From positions 1 through 8,126 of the forward strand of contig CACYEJ010000059.1 of NCBI GenBank assembly GCA_902773395.1: a stretch of DNA of 8,126 nucleotides, read 5' to 3'. Numbering within the stretch: position 1 is the first letter of the stretch; each line of letters begins with the position of its first letter. The position numbers and the translations under genes were made by a program. The DNA is from an uncultured Ruminococcus sp. (GTDB taxonomy: Bacteria > Bacillota_A > Clostridia > Oscillospirales > Acutalibacteraceae). Shown here piece after piece: positions 1 to 6,066 of this stretch. The notes beneath the pieces are model-generated. The model was given only the letters and a program-made list of their open reading frames with translations. It was not told the DNA's origin and did not search any database.

Positions 1-304
1 CTATACCCGAACCCATAGCAATAAGCACCGTTACTAGTTCATCTGAGCTGCCCTGAGCCGAACGGAAACGAATCAATCCAAAAGCACCGCCAATTGCAAC
101 ACCTGCACCGATATTGCCGTTAACAAATGTAATAACAGCCGCTACTATAAAAGGCAAAACAGCCGCTACAGTAAAGAATCGTTTCGTTGATCGAACCTTA
201 AACGACATTATCCAAGCGAACAAAAGTCCTGAAACAAGTGCTGCGGCAGTCATTATAAAAAACTGCGTTGTGGTAACTGTATATGAATAAATTGAATCAA
301 ACAT
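1..304 (-). CDS. DUF4956 family membrane protein (N-terminal part, cut by window edge)
   Basis: The first 101 codons of a gene that runs off the left edge. I translated it by hand from the ATG at 304. The product starts MFDSIYSYTV, has hydrophobic stretches at about residues 14-34 and 45-62, and then a Gly/Ala-rich segment leading into GAFGLIRFRSAQGSSDE (about 73-89). That last motif is typical of the DUF4956 family, small multi-pass membrane proteins commonly found next to VTC-domain polyphosphate-polymerase-like proteins. The start is two bases after the stop of the VTC gene, and its ribosome binding site AAAGGA (314-319) lies inside the end of that gene, so the two are translated together. 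The biochemical role of DUF4956 is not established. A membrane partner or export path for the VTC product is an inference from the pairing. The C-terminal half cannot be seen. Confidence 0.85.
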   Translation of the reverse strand, partial: MFDSIYSYTVTTTQFFIMTAAALVSGLLFAWIMSFKVRSTKRFFTVAAVLPFIVAAVITFVNGNIGAGVAIGGAFGLIRFRSAQGSSDELVTVLIAMGSGI

Positions 305-306
305 AG

Positions 307-1026
307 TCAAAATTCCTTTCGATTAACTTGTTGTAATTGCTGCTTGTACGCTGCACCGTACTTTGAAAAGCTGTTCTTATAGATTTTTCCCTCGGAAAGA
401 ATATCCGTAAGCCACAGCGGAATTGCCTGCTGCACCTTGACTTCCAATATAGTATACCCCTCAGGCAAGAGTGATACACCGTCCATAGAATATGTAAGAT
501 CAAGATGATCGTAGCGATAACGTGGATTATGATCTATAGTCAAACGCAAATCTCCGTCGGGCTGGTAGTAGGCAATACGATCGTATATAATCAGACACGC
601 CGGCGCAAGATTATCATAATAATCACGAAATCTTGTTATCTCACGGTTAATCTGACCGCCTGCACAAATATCGCCCTCACCGTCAAAAAACTTCTTAACA
701 AGAGGAATTGTGGACTGCACTCTTCGCTTGTACACAATTCCGTATGCCTTCCTTTTCAGCTCCAGAAAAACAGGTGATGACTCTGTAGCTAATCCGTAAG
801 AGCGAAGCCGGATTTTCTCCTTAAACGGCGGCTTCTCGATAGATGCACGTATCAAACGATAATTGGGTGTGTCGTAATACAATGAGGCGATCGAGGTCAG
901 ACCGAAGCTGTCAATCTCCATATGCCCTTTTATTCGTTCCTTAAAGTATTCTGTTTGCTGCGGACTTAAAATGTATTTAAGCTCGTACCTCTTCATAACA
1001 ACTACTGGTTTTGCCACTGCTGCCAT
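307..1026 (-). CDS. VTC-domain protein, putative polyphosphate polymerase
   Basis: A 239-residue soluble protein that is essentially one VTC domain, the tunnel-shaped catalytic fold that in yeast Vtc4 makes polyphosphate from ATP. The expected basic and acidic tunnel residues are visible in order: RYELKY (13-18), YYDTPN (50-55), KIRLRS with Arg73 and Arg75, LELKRK with Glu89 and Lys91, YKRR (99-102), RLTID (161-165), LEVKV with Glu195 and Lys197, and SKYG (221-224). The active site therefore looks intact. There is no membrane segment, and the DUF4956 protein that follows by 2 nt probably supplies the membrane part. The start at 1026 is fixed by a very strong ribosome binding site 2 nt upstream; the alternative Met11 has none. 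The gene lies 15 nt behind the histidine kinase. The family is assigned with confidence. Polyphosphate as product is inferred from the family, which also contains uncharacterised bacterial members. Confidence 0.88.
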   Translation of the reverse strand: MAAVAKPVVVMKRYELKYILSPQQTEYFKERIKGHMEIDSFGLTSIASLYYDTPNYRLIRASIEKPPFKEKIRLRSYGLATESSPVFLELKRKAYGIVYKRRVQSTIPLVKKFFDGEGDICAGGQINREITRFRDYYDNLAPACLIIYDRIAYYQPDGDLRLTIDHNPRYRYDHLDLTYSMDGVSLLPEGYTILEVKVQQAIPLWLTDILSEGKIYKNSFSKYGAAYKQQLQQVNRKEF

Positions 1027-1028
1027 TC

Positions 1029-1038
1029 GATCACCTCC
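1029..1038 (-). promoter_or_regulatory. Unusually strong ribosome binding site of the VTC gene
   Basis: Read on the minus strand this is GGAGGTGATC, complementary over all ten bases to the conserved 3' end of 16S rRNA. Its last base is 2 nt before the ATG at 1026, and the core GGAGG is 7 nt from it. It decides the start of the VTC gene. It also suggests that the VTC protein is made in larger amounts than the kinase just upstream, which has almost no binding site of its own. Confidence 0.85.
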
Positions 1039-1041
1039 AAT

Positions 1042-2292
1042 TTAAAGAGCTATTTTCAAGATAAACATTCCGTCGCTTACCTTTGCACTTACTCTTCCGT
1101 TATGAGATTTGACAATATCCTTTACATATGATAAGCCCAAACCAATTTCCTCTGTATTCTCCGCATTGCCCAGAACCGTAAACCTGTCAAAAATCTGATC
1201 AATGCTGCCGCTTGGCAAGCTTGTATCATTCATCTGAGTAATCAGTATTCTGTCCTTTTCCTTTTTGAGTGTAAAAACGGCTTTGCTGACTGAGTATTTG
1301 AGCGAATTTTCAATAAGCTCAGAGAAAACCTTCTTTATAGATTCCTCCTCGCCGTCGATAATGATATCGTTATCAATATCAAATTTCAGATTGATTTCTT
1401 TCTCTGAAAACTTTGGCTTTGAAAAGTCAAGCAATGCACTCATGGTACTTGAGAGATTCACCTTTGTAATCGTAACATCTTTGCCGTCAAATATTGCTAA
1501 AGAACCAATGTCCTTAACCAAAGCTATCATTTTCTTTACCTGACGGTTAATAGACTTCGTACAATCGGAAGAGCCGTTTTCTTTCTCGATAATTTCAGTA
1601 TTCGCATTTATAATTGTGAGAGGAATTTTAAACTCTTTTTCGATATTTGAAATAAATTTTTTCTGCTTTCTGTCCGCTTCCTCCAGAGGTTTAAAGAGTC
1701 GCTTGCTTACGATTCTAAGAACAATAAAACTAATAACCAACCCAAATACAGCACCCCAAACGGAAATCAGCAGGATACGATAGGACGGCAGAAGCTCACG
1801 TCCCTGATCGATAACTGTAACATAGGTTCTCTTGCCCTCTGTGAAAACACGGTAACGGTACGTACCTCTTGTCCAGCCTGTACTCTCTTTGAGTAAGGTT
1901 CTCGCCCACTCAACTGCTTCGGACTCCTCTACAGCGGAAATATGAAACGATACTTTTTTTGCGTTGCCGTTTTCATCAAACGAAAATGTAAAATATCGTA
2001 CAGACGAATTCATCTCAGGAGAGTCCGGACCCATAGGACCCATGATATCTTTGTTATTTTTTTGCGTTGTATGCTTTGATTTGTTCTCCGGCACATCATT
2101 TGTTCCGATGTTGTTAGGATTATTGTTATCGGGAAAATAGCCGTGCTTTTCACAAAGCATCTGTGTAATCATATCGGCATCATTGCTTGCCATTGTAAAA
2201 TTGACGCCGTTGATGATAGAAAGCAATACTGTGAGCAAAGCAAAAATCGCAAGCATCGCATACCATAAAAATTTTTTTCTAACTTTATTCAT
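1042..2292 (-). CDS. Membrane histidine-kinase homologue lacking the phospho-accepting His
   Basis: 416 residues with the layout of a clostridial sensor kinase: TM1 about 9-30, an extracellular part (about 31-171) with an Asn-rich low-complexity stretch at 56-80, TM2 about 172-193, a dimerisation helix pair about 205-268, and a C-terminal ATP-binding domain about 278-416. The dimerisation segment IPLTIINANTEIIEKENG is a near-standard family sequence, which makes the alignment secure. The H-box, normally S/G-H-E-L-K-T-P, reads E-K-E-F-K-I-P: Lys219 replaces the phospho-accepting His, and Ile223 replaces the Thr needed for phosphatase activity. In the ATP domain, Asn329 of the N-box (IENSLKYS), the F-box IFDRF (367-371) and the glycine box IGLGLS (383-388) remain, while the G1/D-box region (MNDTS, 354-358) is non-standard. 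ATP binding is possible, but autophosphorylation on His is not. The start overlaps the response regulator's stop by 8 nt (ATGAATAA) with a weak ribosome site, so translation is coupled. Confidence 0.88.
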   Translation of the reverse strand: MNKVRKKFLWYAMLAIFALLTVLLSIINGVNFTMASNDADMITQMLCEKHGYFPDNNNPNNIGTNDVPENKSKHTTQKNNKDIMGPMGPDSPEMNSSVRYFTFSFDENGNAKKVSFHISAVEESEAVEWARTLLKESTGWTRGTYRYRVFTEGKRTYVTVIDQGRELLPSYRILLISVWGAVFGLVISFIVLRIVSKRLFKPLEEADRKQKKFISNIEKEFKIPLTIINANTEIIEKENGSSDCTKSINRQVKKMIALVKDIGSLAIFDGKDVTITKVNLSSTMSALLDFSKPKFSEKEINLKFDIDNDIIIDGEEESIKKVFSELIENSLKYSVSKAVFTLKKEKDRILITQMNDTSLPSGSIDQIFDRFTVLGNAENTEEIGLGLSYVKDIVKSHNGRVSAKVSDGMFILKIAL

Positions 2293-2884
2293 TCTCTGTC
2301 ACCAGCCTATACCCTTCATTCGTAACATATTTTACACGTGGCTTCTTATTAGCTCGTTCAAATTTATTATTAAGGGAATTAATATAAGAGTGAATTTGCC
2401 TTACCTCGAACGGTTTACTGCTTTCTAAAGCATTAAGAATATTTATCTCCTCATTTGCAAAGCGTGTGCCGTCAGTGGATTTAAATGTGCTGACATCAAT
2501 TTCAACGTCTGACAAAGAAAGAGTATCCTTTGAAGATAGCTTTGTCATTACATCACTGATTCTGTCCGAAAGCTCATGCGGCAGAAAAGGAAAACTCAGA
2601 TACGAATTCGCCAAAATACGGTCTAGTAAAATTCCTGAAGTAATCTTCTGATCAAGCATAACAATAACGGGAATATTTTCTTCATTCAGCATCTTGACAA
2701 TTTGCTTAGAATCCACCCGTGGGATATTTCGATTAATAAGCACAATATCAAAGCGTGTATTCGCAAGCTGTAATATCACCTGAGCACCGTCAAAAACTGT
2801 GGTCACTTCATGAGCTGACAGCTCTAAAAGCTTCTTGTAGGATAAGAGTAAATCTCTGTCTGAATCTGCAATAAGTATTTTCAT
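2285..2884 (-). CDS. Atypical OmpR-type response regulator with a degenerate receiver
   Basis: 199 residues: a receiver domain (1 to about 115) joined to a short winged-helix DNA-binding domain (about 121-196, ending KYVTNEGYRLV, the usual C-terminal hairpin of the OmpR/PhoB family). The receiver fold is easy to align, but the catalytic residues are gone. Asn51 (VLINRNIP) stands where the phospho-accepting Asp should be. In the acidic pair (IADSD, 5-9) Asp7 remains but Ser8 replaces the second acid. Leu77 sits at the switch Thr/Ser position, and Phe98 (LSFPF) replaces the invariant Lys. Phosphorylation is therefore very unlikely. Family members usually run to about 225-235 residues. The shortfall lies in the DNA-binding domain, where the helix before the recognition helix seems missing. 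The start at 2884 has the site AGAGGTGA (2891-2898). The gene leads an operon with its kinase homologue. It could act as a phosphorylation-independent regulator or be decaying. Confidence 0.88.
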   Translation of the reverse strand: MKILIADSDRDLLLSYKKLLELSAHEVTTVFDGAQVILQLANTRFDIVLINRNIPRVDSKQIVKMLNEENIPVIVMLDQKITSGILLDRILANSYLSFPFLPHELSDRISDVMTKLSSKDTLSLSDVEIDVSTFKSTDGTRFANEEINILNALESSKPFEVRQIHSYINSLNNKFERANKKPRVKYVTNEGYRLVTENE

Positions 2885-2905
2885 AGCATTTCACCTCTTT
2901 CTATA

Positions 2906-2936
2906 ATTGTAATAAATCATAATTAATCATATTCAA
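2906..2936 (-). promoter_or_regulatory. Possible weak promoter ahead of the response regulator operon
   Basis: On the minus strand there is TACAAT (2906-2911, five of six matches to a -10 box) and TTGAAT (2931-2936, four of six to a -35 box), 19 nt apart, slightly long. The -35 overlaps the end of the dockerin-esterase gene. No hairpin terminator separates that gene from the response regulator, so read-through is an equally good explanation for expression of the operon. Confidence 0.25.
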
Positions 2937-3987
2937 TAAACGGCACATCTTGAAAATCCTTAATATGGGTATTAATATAATTACTAAGGATAATCTCATA
3001 ATTCTCGGCAAAAAGCTCATATCCGATTGCCGTATAATGTCCGCTTTTATAATCGCTCTCACTATTGCCCTTTTGCAGTACCGGAGTATTATACATATCT
3101 ATGTAATTTTCAAGGTCAATACAATGTACCGGATACTTGTCCTTATAAACTGCCACAATATCACGAATAGCCTGATTATAATCTGCGTACGCCTTGCCCC
3201 TTACTTCGCCTGTTCTCGGACACGTATTCACAAATATTTTTGCTTTAGGACTGATAGCGTTAAGCTCCCTTATTATTTTTGACATACCGCCATAATAGGT
3301 TTGTGCGTTAGTTCCGATATCGTTTATAGTTCCCAGCGGCACTGATCTTTCAACATGAGCAACGTCATTAATGCCCAAACCGATAACATACGCCTGAGCT
3401 TTGCCGAATGTTTTAGCCCTCGGCAAGCCTCTTGAAGCATTCTGCCATGTAAGCACTGTGCTGCCGCTTGCTCCGCAGTTGCACCAATTATTACCCGTTA
3501 TATCCGACATATACTGCGGCCACGCATACGCTTCGTTAGTGCTGTGTTTTACACCGTCGGGGTCTACAATAAATCCGGCTGTATAACTATCGCCGCAGCA
3601 AACAACTTTTTTTAAAATCCTGCACGAGCTGCTGTTCGGAGAAAGTATAATATTTGTTCCTATATAATTGTTATCTTTTAATCCTACGGAGTACCTTAAA
3701 ACGGAGAGCGAATCCGCGCTGTTTATCTTGCCGTCATTATTTACATCGGCAACCTTAGACTGCATTTCGCTGAGAGGTTCAAGATTTACTCCGGCTCTAA
3801 GGACTATCAGACTATCCAAAGATGAAATATCATAGTCAAAATTAATATCTCCAACAAATGCAGGCTTATTCTGCACAGGATATAATGACGCTTCATTGTT
3901 TATTTCATTGGCGCTTGCATACAGCTGAGCAGGAAACATACATACCGTAAGCATCAATATAAGAAATAGAGTTATAATTCTTTTCAT
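2923..3987 (-). CDS. Secreted SGNH/GDSL hydrolase with N-terminal dockerin
   Basis: 354 residues from the preferred start. Signal peptide about 1-26 (KR, hydrophobic core, likely cut after ASA). A type I dockerin follows at about 46-104, with two repeats whose 12-residue calcium loops are complete: D47-I-N-F-D-Y-D-I-S-S-L-D58 and D81-V-N-N-D-G-K-I-N-S-A-D92, each followed by SLxVLR. Dockerins plug enzymes onto cohesin scaffolds. The rest is an SGNH hydrolase: GDSYTAG (132-138, nucleophile Ser134), a block II glycine in CGASGS (171-176), GLGIND (203-208, Asn207) and SGHYTAIGY (315-323, His317). Such domains are often carbohydrate deacetylases or esterases, but the substrate here is not visible. 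The catalytic Asp is uncertain because the usual DxxH reads DYKSGH. An ATG at 4008 would add seven residues but lacks a ribosome site and overlaps a -10 box, whereas 3987 is preceded by AGAAGGA. The gene follows rex and precedes the response regulator by 38 nt. Confidence 0.87.
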   Translation of the reverse strand: MKRIITLFLILMLTVCMFPAQLYASANEINNEASLYPVQNKPAFVGDINFDYDISSLDSLIVLRAGVNLEPLSEMQSKVADVNNDGKINSADSLSVLRYSVGLKDNNYIGTNIILSPNSSSCRILKKVVCCGDSYTAGFIVDPDGVKHSTNEAYAWPQYMSDITGNNWCNCGASGSTVLTWQNASRGLPRAKTFGKAQAYVIGLGINDVAHVERSVPLGTINDIGTNAQTYYGGMSKIIRELNAISPKAKIFVNTCPRTGEVRGKAYADYNQAIRDIVAVYKDKYPVHCIDLENYIDMYNTPVLQKGNSESDYKSGHYTAIGYELFAENYEIILSNYINTHIKDFQDVPFIEYD

Positions 3988-3992
3988 ATTTT

Positions 3993-3999
3993 TCCTTCT
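3993..3999 (-). promoter_or_regulatory. Ribosome binding site that sets the start of the dockerin-esterase
   Basis: AGAAGGA on the minus strand, with 5 nt between it and the ATG at 3987. It favours this start over the ATG at 4008, which has only a poor purine stretch upstream. Confidence 0.7.
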
Positions 4000-4006
4000 A
4001 ACTAAC

Positions 4007-4012
4007 ATTATA
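4007..4012 (-). promoter_or_regulatory. Candidate -10 box (TATAAT) for the dockerin-esterase
   Basis: A perfect TATAAT on the minus strand, 19 nt before the preferred ATG, in a very AT-rich stretch. The matching -35 region (AAGTAA at 17-nt spacing) is poor, and the leader would be very short. It lies downstream of the hairpin behind rex, which is where a separate promoter would be expected. Confidence 0.35.
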
Positions 4013-4039
4013 TAATCTTTTATTAAAATTTACTTAAAA

Positions 4040-4081
4040 TCCCACTGCTTTTTCTACAAAAAAATTATCAAAGCAGTGGGA
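4040..4081 (-). terminator. Hairpin behind rex, probable terminator
   Basis: An inverted repeat with arms CCCACTGCTT (4041-4050) and AAGCAGTGGG (4071-4080), extended by one A-T pair on each side to 12 bp, with an 18-nt loop. Read on the minus strand, the descending arm is followed by ATTTTAAGTAAATTTTAATA, an interrupted U-rich tract; the plus-strand exit has no U run. It sits about 60 nt past the rex stop, so the simplest reading is the end of the acn-icd-rex transcript. The long loop and broken U tract make it a weaker terminator than usual. Confidence 0.55.
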
Positions 4082-4083
4082 AA

Positions 4084-4112
4084 ATTCTTCGCATTAAAAA
4101 TTTGATTGTCAA
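4084..4112 (-). promoter_or_regulatory. Alternative promoter candidate between rex and the dockerin-esterase
   Basis: On the minus strand there is a perfect -35 box TTGACA (4107-4112), a 17-nt spacer and AAGAAT (4084-4089, four of six to TATAAT). Transcription would start near 4077, inside the first arm of the following hairpin, so that a full hairpin might not form on this transcript. The -35 is embedded in a small palindrome, TTTGA-3 nt-TCAAA (4101-4113). Confidence 0.3.
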
Positions 4113-4140
4113 AGAGAATGCGATATTATTAATAATTATA

Positions 4141-4785
4141 TCAAATATCGTTATGCTCCTGATTTATTCTGAAGCATAACTGCATAAGGCTGTCGCTGAG
4201 ATGAACATTTTCAACTATCACATTTCTGAATTTCATATTCAAATCATAATGACTGAAATTCCAAAAGCTCCTCACTCCTACATTGTACAATCTTTCGGAA
4301 AGCTCCTCAACAGCCGCTTTTGGCACACAAAGGATAGCTGTAACAACTGCATTATAATCACAGAAAGATTCTATTTCATCTGTATGCAGAATTGTAATAT
4401 CACCTATTTTGCAGCCTATTTTGTTTTCATCTTTATCGAACACACCAACTAAATCAAAGCATCTGTTTTCAAAAATAACCTGATTAGCAATTGCTGTGCC
4501 GATATTTCCGGCGCCGACAAGAATAGCCGGATAATGACGCTTTATACCCAAAACATTTTCAATTTCCTCTTTTAGCTCTGCTACGCTGTAGCCTATTCCC
4601 TGCTGACCGAATTCGCCAAAGCAGTTGAAATCCTGCCGAACCTGAGAAGCCGTAGACCTCATTCTCTTTGCAAGCTCGTTGGAGCTTACGTGGGTAATTC
4701 CCTGCTTATTAAGCTCACGCAAAAAACGATAATATCTGGGAAGCCGCCGGATAACTGATGAAGAAATGTTTTCTCTTTTTGCCAT
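4141..4785 (-). CDS. rex: Redox-sensing transcriptional repressor Rex
   Basis: 214 residues, the usual length. Rex binds DNA as a dimer, represses fermentation and reductive genes when NAD+ is plentiful, and lets go when NADH builds up. The N-terminal winged helix (about 1-78) carries the hallmark stretch IRRLPRYYRFL (12-22) and ASQVRQDFNCFGEFG (46-60). It is followed by a Rossmann NAD(H) domain with GAGNIG (91-96) and the acidic VFDKDE end of the second strand (115-120), and a C-terminal helix (about 196-208) that is swapped between subunits in the family. The start at 4785 (MAKRENIS) is preferred because it gives the family length and has overlapping ribosome sites (GAGGG and AGAGGA); an ATG at 4812 has none. 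The gene sits 44 nt behind icd without a promoter or terminator between, so it is probably co-transcribed. No full Rex operator (TTGTTAA-n4-TTAACAA type) was found in the window. Confidence 0.95.
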   Translation of the reverse strand: MAKRENISSSVIRRLPRYYRFLRELNKQGITHVSSNELAKRMRSTASQVRQDFNCFGEFGQQGIGYSVAELKEEIENVLGIKRHYPAILVGAGNIGTAIANQVIFENRCFDLVGVFDKDENKIGCKIGDITILHTDEIESFCDYNAVVTAILCVPKAAVEELSERLYNVGVRSFWNFSHYDLNMKFRNVIVENVHLSDSLMQLCFRINQEHNDI

Positions 4786-4788
4786 TAT

Positions 4789-4800
4789 TCCTCTACCCTC
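4789..4800 (-). promoter_or_regulatory. Ribosome binding site that sets the rex start
   Basis: Minus strand GAGGGTAGAGGA holds two purine-rich sites in a row, one 3-5 nt and one about 10 nt from the ATG at 4785. They support that start over the in-frame ATG at 4812. Confidence 0.65.
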
Positions 4801-4829
4801 TTTTTCGCACATGAAGATAGTACTTTTGA

Positions 4830-6041
4830 TTAAAGCATAGCCTTCAATCTCTTGTCTACCTCAACAAGGAATGTTTCGGTATCAACCTTCTGAATATTGT
4901 CAAGCTTCGAAAGCAGTGCAAGATCGCCTGTCATTACGCCGTCTTCGATTGTCTGAATGGTAGCCTTTTCAAGCTTATCGGCAAAATCCGAAAGCTCCGG
5001 TGTACCGTCAAGCTCTCCTCTCTTTCTCAAAGCACCTGTCCACGCATAGAGAGTTGCAACGGAATTAGTTGAAGTTGTTTCACCCTTTAGGTATTTATAG
5101 TAATGTCTTTGAACCGTACCGTGAGCAGCTTCATACTCGTAAACTCCGTCAGGTGAAACGAGCACTGATGTCATCATAGCAAGCGAACCGAATGCAGTTG
5201 CAATCATATCGGACATAACATCACCGTCGTAGTTTTTACAAGCCCAAATATATCCGCCCTCTGAACGAATTACACGAGCAACTGCATCGTCAATGAGTGT
5301 GTAGAAATAGGAAATACCTGCTTCTGCAAATTTCTCCTTGTATTCGTTCTCAAAGATTTCGTTGAAAACGTCCTTAAAACGGTGGTCGTATTTTTTAGAG
5401 ATAGTATCCTTTGTAGCAAACCAGATATCCTGCTTCAAATCAAGTGCATAGTTAAAGCACGAACGAGCAAAACTTCCGATACTTTTATCCAGATTGTGCA
5501 TACCCTGAATGATACCGTCTGTCTTGAAGTCATGAATAAGAGAACGCTCCTCAGTGCCGTCTGCCTTTGTAACGCAAAGCTCAGCCTTGCTGCCTGCTTC
5601 AACGGTCATCTCGGTGTTTTTATAAACATCGCCGTAAGCGTGACGAGCAATTGTGATAGGCTTAGTCCATGTAGGAATGTAGGGTGTAATTCCCTTTACG
5701 AGAATAGGACTTCTGAATACCGTACCGTCAAGAGCAGCTCTGATTGTGCCGTTAGGAGATTTCCACATCTCTTTAAGATTATACTCCTTTACTCTTTCAG
5801 CGTTCGGAGTAATCGTTGCACACTTTACTGCTACACCATACTTTTTAGTTGCCTCGGCACTGTCTATTGTTACCTGATCGTTAGTTTCGTTTCTATTAAC
5901 AAGACCAAGATCGTAATACTCTGTTTTAAGATCAATGTAAGGTGTGAGGAGAATATCCTTAATCATCTTCCAGATTACTCTTGTCATTTCGTCGCCGTCC
6001 ATCTCTACGATAGGGGTTTTCATTTGAATTTTATCAGCCAT
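4830..6041 (-). CDS. icd: NADP-dependent isocitrate dehydrogenase, eukaryote-like homodimeric type
   Basis: 403 residues. It converts isocitrate and NADP+ to 2-oxoglutarate, CO2 and NADPH. Over its whole length it resembles human IDH1/IDH2 rather than E. coli Icd: EMDGDEMTR (13-21), KCATITP (73-79), WKSPNGTIR (93-101), GTVFR (106-110), RHAYGD (133-138, Arg133 matching IDH1 Arg132), NLDKSI (183-188, Lys186), LIDDAVA (249-255) and [11 protein letters not shown] (268-278, metal ligands Asp274 and Asp278). AHGTVQRHY (307-315) holds Arg313 and His314, the pair that gives NADP preference in this class. All catalytic residues are present. The start at 6041 (MADKIQMK) is chosen because AAAGGAG (6050-6056) precedes it by 8 nt and it matches the family N-terminus; upstream extension to 6122 would run through the TATAAT box. 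With aconitase it makes 2-oxoglutarate for glutamate synthesis; rex follows directly. Confidence 0.95.
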   Translation of the reverse strand: MADKIQMKTPIVEMDGDEMTRVIWKMIKDILLTPYIDLKTEYYDLGLVNRNETNDQVTIDSAEATKKYGVAVKCATITPNAERVKEYNLKEMWKSPNGTIRAALDGTVFRSPILVKGITPYIPTWTKPITIARHAYGDVYKNTEMTVEAGSKAELCVTKADGTEERSLIHDFKTDGIIQGMHNLDKSIGSFARSCFNYALDLKQDIWFATKDTISKKYDHRFKDVFNEIFENEYKEKFAEAGISYFYTLIDDAVARVIRSEGGYIWACKNYDGDVMSDMIATAFGSLAMMTSVLVSPDGVYEYEAAHGTVQRHYYKYLKGETTSTNSVATLYAWTGALRKRGELDGTPELSDFADKLEKATIQTIEDGVMTGDLALLSKLDNIQKVDTETFLVEVDKRLKAML

Positions 6042-6049
6042 TTTTATTT

Positions 6050-6056
6050 CTCCTTT
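6050..6056 (-). promoter_or_regulatory. Ribosome binding site that sets the icd start
   Basis: AAAGGAG on the minus strand, 8 nt before the ATG at 6041. It excludes the longer in-frame reading that begins at 6122, which has no site and is not part of the family sequence. Confidence 0.8.
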
Positions 6057-6066
6057 ATTGTAGTTC

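Noticed and set aside
505..777. Plus-strand open frame opposite the VTC gene
   Set aside because: Antisense shadow: no ribosome site, no recognisable sequence, and the minus-strand VTC motifs explain the region.
1042..2884. Kinase or regulator as a frameshifted pseudogene
   Set aside because: Both frames are full and uninterrupted, the membrane, ATP-binding and C-terminal motifs stay in register, and the start-stop overlap is intact. Loss is limited to specific residues and one internal segment.
3937..3987. Lipoprotein signal (LTVC) in the esterase leader
   Set aside because: The residue before Cys16 is Val rather than Gly, Ala or Ser, and a normal ASA cleavage site follows at about residue 26, so an ordinary signal peptide is more likely.
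4089..4123. Second inverted repeat TCGCATT / AATGCGA behind rex
   Set aside because: Only 7 bp with a long loop and no U run on either side; too weak to call beside the clear 12-bp hairpin.
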